DNA of 64,000 nucleotides from Chlorogloeopsis sp. ULAP01. Lineage in GTDB: Bacteria > Cyanobacteriota > Cyanobacteriia > Cyanobacteriales > Nostocaceae. Shown one piece after another: positions 1-10,181 of the stretch; position 1 is the stretch's first letter; each line of letters begins with the position of its first letter. A program made the translations under genes and the position numbers. The notes beneath the pieces are model-generated. The model saw only the letters and a program-made list of their open reading frames with translations, did no database searches and was not told the DNA's origin. The stretch spans positions 171,202-235,201 of the forward strand of contig NZ_JAUDRH010000017.1 in assembly GCF_030381805.1 (NCBI RefSeq), in the 5' to 3' direction.

Positions 1-2
1 TG

Positions 3-3000
3 ATTTTCACACCCAGTCCTGACGAAATAGGGACTTACAATTTTACCCTAGTTGCCAGCAGTGGTGGCTTAGAAACTACCCAAGATGTCACCCTCACCGT
101 TACCCCAGACCCGGTAACTACTACCCGCATTTCTGGTGTGATTCAAAATACCGACCAAGCGCCTTTGGCAGGGGTGGTGATTGAGTTGGGAGGCTGGCAG
201 GTGACCACAGCTGCTGATGGTTCGTTCCTGTTAGAGTTTAGCGGTCCGCTAACAAGCGACACCCTGAAGATACGTGGCGAGTCGATTGATGGTACAGTGA
301 CATACCCGTTTATTGCTGAAAAGCTGCCATTGGTGTTGGAACACGAGGTATATATAGGTGTTAACAACGTTATCAGCCGCCCCATCTACCTGCCGCCCCT
401 TGATACTGCCAATGCCCACACCATTAACCCCAATGTAGACGAAACTGTTACAAGTGCTGCTCTCCCTGGTTCGGCTGTATTTGTCGCCTCCAATACGCTT
501 TACGACCAAAAAGGTAATTTGTTTACGGGCAAGCTGAGTATCACCGAAGTACCAACAAACCTGACTCCCGCAGCACTGCCAGAAAACCTGCATCCAGATT
601 TGGTGGTGACTGTTCAACCAGGAGAAATGGTTTTCACTGCTCCTGCACCCTTAACATTGCCCAATCGTGCTGGCTACCCACCGGGAACCCAGATGGATTT
701 GTGGTCGATTAATCCCAAAACCGGATTGTTTGACAACGTGGGAACTGGGAAAGTCAGTGCTGATGGCAGCGTGATTGAGACGATTTCGGGTGGAATTCGC
801 AACAGTAGTTGGCATTTCTTTGCCCCACCACCAGCTGTATTCGGGACACCTAAAAACCTAAACAAAAACCCACGCAATCAAGATGAAGGCTGCAACGAAT
901 GCGAAGCCACTCAATCGATTAACTCGGAAGTAGAACTCCACTCTGGGGCAGTGCAGGAAACCCATGACCTTGTAACTTACCAATCCTTGGGCGAAACTCG
1001 CGGACTCAGCCTGAAATACAATTCGCTGCGTGCCGACTCTAGACCAATTGTGCATTTTGGCTACGATGATGTTCGGTTGGTTAACACCACTGGCGGTCTG
1101 TTAGTTGCCAAACTCACAGTCAAACAGGGCGATTTCACTTACCAAGTTCCAGGTATTGCTAAAGGGCAGTATGGACTATCTGGTGGCGAGCATTTCTGGT
1201 CGCTGCCCGACTCTGGCGGCACCATTGATGCTGCTCTTCAGGCAGATCTGCGCTCCCTACCCTCCGGACTGTATACCTACGAACTCACAAGTGGGCTATT
1301 TACATCCAGCTTAAATGGTTCTTCAACAACCAGTACGGGCAAATTAATCAACATCAATACTATCAACAGTTCCTTTGGCAGTGGCTGGGGACTGGCAGGA
1401 TTGCAGGAATTAGTTAAAAACGACGATGGTTCCGTGCTGCTAATTGATGGTGATAGCAGTCAACTGTTGTTTGAAGCGCCCACCGCGCCTGGCGGTACTT
1501 ACGTCTCTCCTCCAGGTGATATGTCTGCGTTAGTACGTCTGGCTGACGGCAGCTTCCGCCGGACGATGAAAGACCAAACTACTTACCACTTCAATGCCCA
1601 AAACAAACTGGAGTTGGTGCGCGATCGCAATGGCAATGAAACTAAGTATATATACAATACTGCGGGACAGCTTGTTCAGATAGTTGACCCAGTCGGTCTG
1701 GCAACGACGTTTACTTATACCGGAAGTAAGGTAACTGCTATTACTGACCCTGCTGGTCGCATCACCGAGCTAGAATACGACAATCAAGGCAATTTAAGTA
1801 AAATTACTGACCCTGATAATTCTTCGAGAAGTTGGGAGTACGATAGCGAACATCGCATGACTGCCGCCGTGGACAAAATGGGCAATCGCGGAGAGGACTT
1901 TTATGACTTTGCCGGTCGAGTCCGAAGTGCCGTTCGTCCTGATGGCTCAGTGGTGCAAGTAAATCCAGTGCAAACGCAAGGGTTATATCGTCCGGAACAA
2001 ACGCTTAATCCGTTCTCAGCCCCTGTTGCAAAAGCCCTTGGTTCCGCAGAAGCCAGTTATGTTGATGGTAATGGTAATGTGATTCGGGCGCTACTTGACC
2101 AGGCAGGTCAAACTATCTCCTCAATGGATGGTGCTGGGTTTATGCCCTCTGTCGAGCGGGATGCCAACAACATGGTGACAAAATCTACAAGTGCCAGAGG
2201 TTATGTAACTAATTACACCTATGATGACAGGGGCAATATCCTTAGCATTAAAGATGAAATTTCATACGCACCTGTAACAACGAACTCCTTATTTGCCAAT
2301 CGCGTTTACAAGACGGGAACCCATCCCCGGCAAATTACAACAGCTGACCTAAATGGGGATAGTCATCCCGACTTGATAACTGCTAATTATGATAACGATA
2401 GCGTATCCGTGCTACTTGGTGATGGGCAAGGTTCCTTTGTTGGTCCAATGAACTTTGCTGTAGAAAGAAGACCTGAATCTGTTGCTGTTGGAGATTTGAA
2501 TGGAGATGGCATCCTTGACTTAGCAGTCGCCAACTCTTATAGCAGCAGTGTATCTGTGCTGTTGGGAAATGGGGATGGAAAATTTAGTTCTTCCATCAGC
2601 TTGATCGTGCAAGGCAGCCCTAACTTCGTTACTTTAGGTGATTTAAATAATGACGGCAACCTTGATATCGTCGTTGCAAAGGGTTTTGGTTATGGTCAAG
2701 AAGTATCGCTGTTGTTAAACAATGGCAATGGTACTTTTGCTGCCAAAACTGACTACAACCTGGCAGCCAGCCCTCTATCTATTGCTTTAGCAGATTTAAA
2801 CGGGGACGATAAACTTGACCTAGTAAGCGCGAACGACAATAGTAATGTATCAGTACTGTTGGGCAAGGGTGACGGCACCTTTGGCACCAAAACTGACTAC
2901 ACAGTTGGTTTTAACCTAAATTCTATAGCACTAGGAGATGTCAACGGTGATGGTCGCTTTGACATCGTAACTGCTAACTCCAATAGCAACGGAGTATCGG

Positions 3001-6000
3001 TGCTATTAAATAATGGCAACGGCAGCTTTGGAGCCAATACTGATTATGCAGTTGGAGATAATCCTATTTCTGTCAGCTTAACAGATCTGAATGGGGACGG
3101 CCATTCTGACATCGTAACTGCTAACTCCAATAGCAACGGAGTATCGGTGCTATTAAATAATGGCAACGGCGGCTTTGGAGCCAATACTGATTATGCAGTT
3201 GGACATTACCCTATTTCTGTAGTGGCAGGAGATGTAAACTCTGACGGTATTCCCGACTTGGTAACTGCAAACTACGGTGATGGCAATGTGTCGATGCTGT
3301 TTGGCAATGGTGATGGCTCTTTTAGAACTAAGACGGAGCCTCCCACTACTAATACTACTAACTATGGTGTTGGACGTTTCCCTATTTCTGTAGTGGCAGG
3401 AGATGTAAACTCTGACGGTATTCCCGACTTGGTAACTGCGAACTACTACTATAGTGGTAGCATATCGGTACTGTTGGGCAAGGGTGATGGTACTGTTGGC
3501 ACCAAAACCGACTATATAGTTGGAAGTTATCCTTTATCTGTAGCGTTAGGAGATGTGAACGGTGACAATCACCTTGACATAGTAGCTACTAACAATTACA
3601 GCAACGCTGTGTCTGTATTGTTTGGCAATGGTAACGGTTCCTTTGGAGTTAACACCTACTATGAGTATGGGGTTTGGATTAACCCCCACTATGTTACTTT
3701 GGCAGATGTGAACGGTGACAGTCGCCTTGACATCGTAACTGCAAACTATAGTGACAAAAACGTTTCAGTACTGTTAAACAATGGTAACGGCACTTTTGCA
3801 CAAAGAACTGACTATGCACTTGGAGGGTACTCCTACTCTGTCGTACTGGGAGATGTAAACGGGGATGGTCGCCTTGATCTAGTCAGCGCGAACTCTGACA
3901 GCAGTATAGTGTCAGTGCTGTTAAATAATAGCAATGGCACTTTTGGAGGCAAAACTGATTATATTGTTGGAAGCAGACCTGAATCTGTCTCTTTAGGAGA
4001 TGTAGATGGGGATGGTCGTCTCGATCTGCTGACCGCAAACTATAGTGACAGAACTGTTTCGGTACTGTTGGGCAATGGCGATGGCACCTTTTCAGCCAAA
4101 ACCGACTATGTGGTTGGAACTACCCTGGTTTTTCTTACTATAGGAGATGTAAACAAGGATGGCTACCTTGACCTGATAACTGTGGGTGGGAATGATTACG
4201 ATCAAAGCTTGACAGTTCTACTAGGTAATGGCTCTGGTTCTTTTGATGGTAGAAACCGTCAAGATTTTGCTTTAAGTGATTATACAGACTCGATTGCTTT
4301 GAGCGACTTCAATAGCGATGGATACCTCGATTTAGCCACGACAAACAGATACAATAACACGGTCTCTGTCATACTGAACAATGCGGTTCAAATAGAAGTT
4401 AATAGGGGAACAAGCGATCGCCGCTATACCTACGACCCAATTTTTTACCAGGTGACGAGTGAAAGTGACGAATTGGGTAGAAAGACGCTGTATGAAATTG
4501 ACTCACTTACCGGAAATCTGCTTTCCACCACCAAAGTAGTAGGTGCAGTGGGTGGTGATGACGATGTAGTTACCCGCTATACTTACACTGCCAAGGGACA
4601 AGTTGATATGATTACGGATGCCTTGGGACGGGTGACAGACTACGACTACGATGCTTTTGGCAGGCTCTTGAAGGTAATTTATGCCAAGGGAACGGTAGAT
4701 GAAGCGTCACAGCAGTATGAGTATGATGCTGCTGGAAACCAAACGGCAATAATTGATGAAAACAGGCATCGGACAGAGTTTAAGTATGATGCCATGAACC
4801 AACTGTTCCAAGTCATAGAAGCTGACCCGGATGGTGCTGGTTCGTTAACATCGCCGATAACTACTTATACTTACTACGCAGATGGCAATCAACAGACAAT
4901 TACTGATGCTCGCGGCAATGTCACAAAGAGCGAATATGACAGTATGGGGCGGTTAATCAAGACAATTGATGCTCTGGGTGGTGTGACGACCTATGGTTAT
5001 GATAAGGCAGGTAACCAAGTTTCCGTAATTGATCCGTTGGGGCGCGAAACTAAGTCTATTTACGATGCCCGCGATCGCTTGACTGCAACTATTCGTCCTG
5101 ATGGCACAAGCGAAAAATCTCGGTATGACTTCGACAATAACCAGACTTCAACTATTGATGCCAACGGCAATCCGAGTAACAAGGTTTATGATGCTCGTGG
5201 TCGGTTGATTCGAGAGATTGACCCGCTTGGAAAAGTAACTCGGTATGAGTACGACGCTGCCAATCAGCTAATAGCCACAATTGATGCCAACAATCATAAA
5301 ACGCAGTATAAGTATGATGACTTGGGTAGGCAAATTGAAGTAATTGATGCCTTGGGTCAGGTAACCAAAACAGAATATGACAAAGTTGGTAACGTCATTG
5401 TTGAAACTGACGCACTAGGACACACTACTCGCTACACCTACGACAATCGCGATCGCCTTAGAGTCACGAAAGACGCTCTCAACTATACAGCGACAACTGA
5501 GTACGATGCAGTCGGCAACATTACTGCTACTACTGACCAATTACAACGTAAAACTCAGTTTACCTACGATGCTTTAAATCGTCAAATTAGCATTACCGAC
5601 CCATTAAATCATACTACCACTTATGTCTACGATGCAGAAGATAACCTGATCGCAGTGACTGATGCGCTTAACCGTACAACACAATATGGTTATGACGAAC
5701 TCAACCGCCGTATCAGTATCACAAATGCTTTAGGAGATATTAGCACTACTACCTATGACGCAGTAGGAAATGTCATTGCAGTTACCGACGAATTAGAACG
5801 TACAACTCAGTTTACCTACGACAAGAACAACCGTTTGATCGAGACTATCGACCCCCTAGAGCATAAGACGATCCGAGAATACGATGATAATGGCAATTTG
5901 ATTGCGCTTACGGATGCCCTGGGACACACAACCCGTTATGGTTACGATGCCCTGAATCGGCAAACAACAGTTACAGACGCACGCAACCAAACAACCACCA

Positions 6001-8360
6001 CTACTTACGATGCTGTTGGCAATGTTCGTACCATTACTGACTCGCTACGCAATACTACTACTTACACTTACGATGCGCTTAATCGTTTGATTGGTGAGGA
6101 GAATCAACTGGGCAAAACTCGTTCCTATGAGTATGATGCTGTAGGTAACCGGATTGCCGCAAAAGACCGCAATGAACGCAAGCGAGCCTTCACCTACGAT
6201 GAGTTGAATCGCCAGAAAGAAGAACAATGGCTCGATGCTAATGGCAATACAATCCGCACGATTAACTACACTTATTATGCCGATAGTCAGCTTGCCACTG
6301 CAAGTGACCCTGACTCAACCTACAGCTATACCTACGATGCAGTTGGACGACTCGCTTCAGTGGATAACGCTGGTACACCACTGGTACCCAGAGTTATTTT
6401 GAACTACACTTACGACGCTGTTGGTAATCTGAAAACGGTTACTGACACGATTAACTCTCAGGTGCATGGTACGGAGGAATTCACCTATGATGCGTTGAAC
6501 CGTGTTGCTCGAATTACCCAAAGCGGTACTGGAGTGACCAACAAGCGTGTGGATATGAGCTATGACAAAACTAGTCAGTTAAAGACTATAACCCGCTATT
6601 CTGATTTAGCTGGAACGCAACTAGTTGCTGACAGCAGCTACACCTACGATTTGGCAAGTCGGTTGAAAAACTTAACCCACAAACGTGGCTTGACAACTTT
6701 AGCAGGTTATACCTTCGATTACGACGCAGCAAACCGAATTACTCAATTTACTTCTCCTGATGGCACTAGTAACTACAGCTATGACGATACCAACCAGCTA
6801 ACGGGAACCGACCACAACTTCCAAGCGGACGAAACTTATAGCTATGATGCTAACGGCAACCGTATTAATACAGGCTATCAGACTGGTATTGATAACCGCC
6901 TGCAAACTGATGGTAAATACAATTACGAGTACGACAATGAAGGCAACCGTACCAAGCGGACTGAAATTGCTACAGGTGAAGTTACTGAATATCGCTGGGA
7001 TTATCGCGATCGTTTAACGCAAGTTTTTGTCAAAGATGCCAGTGGTAACATCATTAAGGAAGTCGATTACATTTACGACGTATCCTACCGCCGCATTGCT
7101 AAAGCAGTAGACGCAGATGGTGCAGGCAGCGCATCAGCTACTCTTGAGCGTTTTGTTTATGATGGTGACCATATTGCCTTAACTTTTGATGGTAATGGCA
7201 CGCAAACTCACCGTTACTTGCACGGCCCTGTGGTTGATCAGGTTATAGCGGATGAGAATGCTGCTGGGCAAGTGTTGTGGGCGTTGACAGATAATCAAGG
7301 GACTGTACGCGATGTGGTTGATTCCAGTGGGACGGTTGTCAATCATATTATCTACGATAGCTTTGGTGGAGTGACTGGGGAGAGTAATCCAACGCTAGAT
7401 TTCCGATTTGGGTATACCGGAAGGGAGTTTGATGAAGAGACGGGGCAGTATTATTACAGAGCTAGATATTATGATGCATATGTTGGACGGTTTATTAGTG
7501 AAGACCCTATTGGTTTTGCTGGTGGAGATGCGAATTTATACAGGTATGTCTTCAACTCACCTACCAACTTTAACGACCCTTCTGGAAACAATGCAATAGT
7601 TATTACTGTAGGAGGTGGGTTATTATTGTTGGGGATTGGTGCGGCCTATATTCTCAGCAATCCAAAGGCTCAAGAGGTTATAAAAGAGCTTCCCAGACGT
7701 TTACCAAATCCTTCTGACTTTTTTGATACTACTCCCAAACCCTTTACCCAAACACCAACAGCTACCCCAACACCAACAGCTACGCCTACACCAACTCCGC
7801 CTCCACTCCGAAGACCTACGCCACGTCCAACTTCAACGCCTATTCCTGTGCCAACTAACCCGCCTCGACCTGAAGATCCTAATAACTGTGAAACATGCGA
7901 ACAGAAATTTCCTTTATACAGCCGTTGGTCTGAGGTAACTTATCCCGCACCTTATCCGGATGGCTCCGGAAAACCTTGGTACTTTGGAGGTTATAGATAT
8001 AGCTCTCTAAACAAAGCTTTGACTCGACTCAAAGATGAAAGGGAAGAAAGAATGTTGAGTACGAATTTGCGATTTGGCGCAGAGGGTAGCTCAGATGAAA
8101 CTGTGCCATGCAAAGTTCCTCCTGGAAAGAAAAATCTTGCGGTTCACTATAATGTGCTTGACCAGCGAAACAACAGCGCAGGTTCGCTAGCAAAATGCAG
8201 GGTTTGTGTTGACTATAGAGATGGTTATACAAAACCAACGTTATTAGATAAATATGGCGTTTTGAATATTAAGAATAACCAAGGAACGAAAATTTATCAA
8301 CCTTCACTCGCGGGACCTCCAGATAACTTAGATAAAGAGAGAGCCGGACTATACCCTTAA
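3..8360 (+). CDS. Rhs/YD-repeat protein with FG-GAP repeats (5' end outside window)
   Basis: The reading frame is open to the left edge of the window, so the start lies upstream; about 2,785 residues are visible. The order is: an Ig/carboxypeptidase-regulatory-like N-terminal part, a first block of YD repeats (about nt 1600-2260), a long block of FG-GAP/VCBS-type repeats with D-x-N-x-D-G calcium-loop motifs (about nt 2310-4390), a second long YD block (about nt 4420-7300), then the Rhs-associated core near nt 7390-7580 (YRARYYD, GRFISEDPIGF, NDPSG). After the core come a hydrophobic segment, a Pro/Thr-rich linker and a Cys-containing C-terminal tip of about 165 residues that I do not recognise. 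In Rhs families the repeats form a shell and the tip is a variable toxin; a toxin role here is inferred. The spliced-in FG-GAP block suggests a surface or adhesive role as well. Confidence 0.9.
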   Translation: MFTPSPDEIGTYNFTLVASSGGLETTQDVTLTVTPDPVTTTRISGVIQNTDQAPLAGVVIELGGWQVTTAADGSFLLEFSGPLTSDTLKIRGESIDGTVTYPFIAEKLPLVLEHEVYIGVNNVISRPIYLPPLDTANAHTINPNVDETVTSAALPGSAVFVASNTLYDQKGNLFTGKLSITEVPTNLTPAALPENLHPDLVVTVQPGEMVFTAPAPLTLPNRAGYPPGTQMDLWSINPKTGLFDNVGTGKVSADGSVIETISGGIRNSSWHFFAPPPAVFGTPKNLNKNPRNQDEGCNECEATQSINSEVELHSGAVQETHDLVTYQSLGETRGLSLKYNSLRADSRPIVHFGYDDVRLVNTTGGLLVAKLTVKQGDFTYQVPGIAKGQYGLSGGEHFWSLPDSGGTIDAALQADLRSLPSGLYTYELTSGLFTSSLNGSSTTSTGKLININTINSSFGSGWGLAGLQELVKNDDGSVLLIDGDSSQLLFEAPTAPGGTYVSPPGDMSALVRLADGSFRRTMKDQTTYHFNAQNKLELVRDRNGNETKYIYNTAGQLVQIVDPVGLATTFTYTGSKVTAITDPAGRITELEYDNQGNLSKITDPDNSSRSWEYDSEHRMTAAVDKMGNRGEDFYDFAGRVRSAVRPDGSVVQVNPVQTQGLYRPEQTLNPFSAPVAKALGSAEASYVDGNGNVIRALLDQAGQTISSMDGAGFMPSVERDANNMVTKSTSARGYVTNYTYDDRGNILSIKDEISYAPVTTNSLFANRVYKTGTHPRQITTADLNGDSHPDLITANYDNDSVSVLLGDGQGSFVGPMNFAVERRPESVAVGDLNGDGILDLAVANSYSSSVSVLLGNGDGKFSSSISLIVQGSPNFVTLGDLNNDGNLDIVVAKGFGYGQEVSLLLNNGNGTFAAKTDYNLAASPLSIALADLNGDDKLDLVSANDNSNVSVLLGKGDGTFGTKTDYTVGFNLNSIALGDVNGDGRFDIVTANSNSNGVSVLLNNGNGSFGANTDYAVGDNPISVSLTDLNGDGHSDIVTANSNSNGVSVLLNNGNGGFGANTDYAVGHYPISVVAGDVNSDGIPDLVTANYGDGNVSMLFGNGDGSFRTKTEPPTTNTTNYGVGRFPISVVAGDVNSDGIPDLVTANYYYSGSISVLLGKGDGTVGTKTDYIVGSYPLSVALGDVNGDNHLDIVATNNYSNAVSVLFGNGNGSFGVNTYYEYGVWINPHYVTLADVNGDSRLDIVTANYSDKNVSVLLNNGNGTFAQRTDYALGGYSYSVVLGDVNGDGRLDLVSANSDSSIVSVLLNNSNGTFGGKTDYIVGSRPESVSLGDVDGDGRLDLLTANYSDRTVSVLLGNGDGTFSAKTDYVVGTTLVFLTIGDVNKDGYLDLITVGGNDYDQSLTVLLGNGSGSFDGRNRQDFALSDYTDSIALSDFNSDGYLDLATTNRYNNTVSVILNNAVQIEVNRGTSDRRYTYDPIFYQVTSESDELGRKTLYEIDSLTGNLLSTTKVVGAVGGDDDVVTRYTYTAKGQVDMITDALGRVTDYDYDAFGRLLKVIYAKGTVDEASQQYEYDAAGNQTAIIDENRHRTEFKYDAMNQLFQVIEADPDGAGSLTSPITTYTYYADGNQQTITDARGNVTKSEYDSMGRLIKTIDALGGVTTYGYDKAGNQVSVIDPLGRETKSIYDARDRLTATIRPDGTSEKSRYDFDNNQTSTIDANGNPSNKVYDARGRLIREIDPLGKVTRYEYDAANQLIATIDANNHKTQYKYDDLGRQIEVIDALGQVTKTEYDKVGNVIVETDALGHTTRYTYDNRDRLRVTKDALNYTATTEYDAVGNITATTDQLQRKTQFTYDALNRQISITDPLNHTTTYVYDAEDNLIAVTDALNRTTQYGYDELNRRISITNALGDISTTTYDAVGNVIAVTDELERTTQFTYDKNNRLIETIDPLEHKTIREYDDNGNLIALTDALGHTTRYGYDALNRQTTVTDARNQTTTTTYDAVGNVRTITDSLRNTTTYTYDALNRLIGEENQLGKTRSYEYDAVGNRIAAKDRNERKRAFTYDELNRQKEEQWLDANGNTIRTINYTYYADSQLATASDPDSTYSYTYDAVGRLASVDNAGTPLVPRVILNYTYDAVGNLKTVTDTINSQVHGTEEFTYDALNRVARITQSGTGVTNKRVDMSYDKTSQLKTITRYSDLAGTQLVADSSYTYDLASRLKNLTHKRGLTTLAGYTFDYDAANRITQFTSPDGTSNYSYDDTNQLTGTDHNFQADETYSYDANGNRINTGYQTGIDNRLQTDGKYNYEYDNEGNRTKRTEIATGEVTEYRWDYRDRLTQVFVKDASGNIIKEVDYIYDVSYRRIAKAVDADGAGSASATLERFVYDGDHIALTFDGNGTQTHRYLHGPVVDQVIADENAAGQVLWALTDNQGTVRDVVDSSGTVVNHIIYDSFGGVTGESNPTLDFRFGYTGREFDEETGQYYYRARYYDAYVGRFISEDPIGFAGGDANLYRYVFNSPTNFNDPSGNNAIVITVGGGLLLLGIGAAYILSNPKAQEVIKELPRRLPNPSDFFDTTPKPFTQTPTATPTPTATPTPTPPPLRRPTPRPTSTPIPVPTNPPRPEDPNNCETCEQKFPLYSRWSEVTYPAPYPDGSGKPWYFGGYRYSSLNKALTRLKDEREERMLSTNLRFGAEGSSDETVPCKVPPGKKNLAVHYNVLDQRNNSAGSLAKCRVCVDYRDGYTKPTLLDKYGVLNIKNNQGTKIYQPSLAGPPDNLDKERAGLYP

Positions 8361-8474
8361 TGAGATATGAGTAGTAACTGAGTTAGACTTAGTAGGATGA
8401 GTAACTGTCGTACTCATGTATCAACCTTAAAGTAAAACGGTATAAGTTCTTTACTAAATTGTTGGATCATCAAA

Positions 8475-9188
8475 ATGAATAAAGTAGAGTACCTGATTCT
8501 TAAATCTGCTTTAGAGTTTCCCGAAGCTCTTATAAATGTGGCAAAAGATTATAATATATCTCGTACTGAAGTGGTTATTTCAGCAAATAACTTATTCCAA
8601 AATGGAAATATACTGGCAGAGATGAGAAATGTTGAAGACAAAATTTTAGGTGATTTAATAGCCGAGCAAGTTAAATCAGAGAAACATCTCTCAACTCTGT
8701 TAACTCCCATATTTGAAGTAGAAAAATTAATAGTATTAACTCCGTCTCAAATTGAAGCAAATTTAGATGGAGAACTTGGAGCTTTGTACTACTTAACTTC
8801 TCAAGGAGGGGCACGTTGGGAAAGTGTAGCTCATCCAGATTGGGATCGGTATTGCGTGGTGAATATTGGTTTTAATGAATCTGGAGAAATAGCAGAATCA
8901 CAAGTAATATGCCCCTCTAAGCAATTTGTAGAAAAGTTTCTCTCTATAAATTGCTATGTATCTGCTGTGGTTCATGTGCCAGGAACAGAAGTTTGGGATG
9001 TGCTGGAGCCTTGGCAAGCTACTTACTGGAAGAATTTACCTAAAGGATACAGAGTGCGTTTTCAGGGTAGTCACAATGAGTGGTCTATAGACTCAGATAC
9101 TTCACCCGAGTGGATTGAGGCAAATGACCAAGCTAACGAATGGTACTGGGAATTTCGACAATGGTATAAAGACCCTGCATTTGATTGA
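8475..9188 (+). CDS. Hypothetical protein, possible immunity partner of the Rhs tip
   Basis: This 237-residue soluble protein starts 114 bp after the Rhs stop on the same strand. I see no signal peptide or membrane segment. The first 80 residues look helical; the C-terminal half is rich in Trp, Tyr and acidic residues (EWIEANDQANEWYWEF near the end), which is common in immunity proteins. I do not recognise the family. An immunity role is inferred only from position directly behind an Rhs gene with a variable C-terminal tip. Confidence 0.6.
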   Translation: MNKVEYLILKSALEFPEALINVAKDYNISRTEVVISANNLFQNGNILAEMRNVEDKILGDLIAEQVKSEKHLSTLLTPIFEVEKLIVLTPSQIEANLDGELGALYYLTSQGGARWESVAHPDWDRYCVVNIGFNESGEIAESQVICPSKQFVEKFLSINCYVSAVVHVPGTEVWDVLEPWQATYWKNLPKGYRVRFQGSHNEWSIDSDTSPEWIEANDQANEWYWEFRQWYKDPAFD

Positions 9189-9401
9189 ATTTAATTGAAC
9201 CTTCTAAAAGTGAGTATTGTTAGTACAGTGCCATAATGCCTAATGTTGATGCAATTAAATTGTCAAACAACAAAGAATGACTCATAGATAGCACAGGAAT
9301 AATTTTGTGGGCTTTCGAGAAATAAAAGTATTGTGGTTTATATGTATGAATAGATACATTTAAATCTTACTTGCCAATAAAACTTTTTCTCTCTTGTCCC
9401 C

Positions 9402-10181
9402 ATGCCCCCCACCATCTCCATCGTCATCACAGTTTACAACCGCTCGCGCTATCTTAATGCAGCCATTGAAAGTGTCCTTCAGCAAACTCGACATGACTTT
9501 GAGCTAATAATATGGGACGATGGCTCAACAGACAACTCTGTAGATATAGCCCGTCATTATGCTAAACAAGATCGGCGTGTACGAGTTGTAGCAGCAGAGC
9601 ATCAGGGAGCAACGCGCTCATTGAAAGATGCATTTTCAATGACAACTGGAACCTACGTAGGGTGGGTAGATAGCGATGACATTCTAGCACCAACTGCACT
9701 CTTAGAAACTGCTGCCGTTTTAGATGCGAATCCCGAAATCGGACTTGTTTACACCGACTATATTGTTATCGACGAGAATAACAAAGTTATCGCTTCCGGA
9801 AAGCGTTGCAAAATACCTTACTGCAAAGACCGAATCCTAGTTGACTTTATGACCTTCCACTTTCGGTTGATTCGGCGTTCTGTTTTTGAGCAAGCAGGTG
9901 GGATTGATGAGTCATGCCAACTCGTTCAGGACTATGACATATGCTTGCGACTTTCAGAGGTCACACAAGTGCAGCATCTCCAGCAACCCCTATATTACTA
10001 CCGCCAACATCCACAAAGCATCACCCATCAACATACTCTAGAACTAATTCTCAGTTCCAAGGATGCGATCGCACGTGCACTGCAACGCCGGGGACTGGCT
10101 GAACGCTACGAAATCAAAGTAGAAATTGTCGGTCACTACTATTTGCAACGCAAAAATATAAATGACTGCGCCAACGGTTAG
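9402..10181 (+). CDS. Family 2 glycosyltransferase
   Basis: A 259-residue GT-A fold glycosyltransferase. It opens with the standard beta1 strand (ISIVITVYNRSRYL), has the nucleotide-binding region IIWDDGSTD near residue 45 and the metal-binding DxD-like motif WVDSDD near residue 90. The acceptor-domain motif QDYDICLRLS is seen near residue 180. No membrane segment, so it is cytoplasmic, probably acting on a cell-surface polysaccharide or glycan. Its stop overlaps the stop of the convergent glycosyltransferase on the other strand by 3 bases. Donor and acceptor cannot be told from sequence. Confidence 0.85.
   Translation: MPPTISIVITVYNRSRYLNAAIESVLQQTRHDFELIIWDDGSTDNSVDIARHYAKQDRRVRVVAAEHQGATRSLKDAFSMTTGTYVGWVDSDDILAPTALLETAAVLDANPEIGLVYTDYIVIDENNKVIASGKRCKIPYCKDRILVDFMTFHFRLIRRSVFEQAGGIDESCQLVQDYDICLRLSEVTQVQHLQQPLYYYRQHPQSITHQHTLELILSSKDAIARALQRRGLAERYEIKVEIVGHYYLQRKNINDCANG

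Noticed and set aside
2310..4390. Regular DNA repeats that could suggest a CRISPR-like array
   Set aside because: They are in frame and encode FG-GAP protein repeats of about 55-60 residues; repeats vary and there are no unique spacers.
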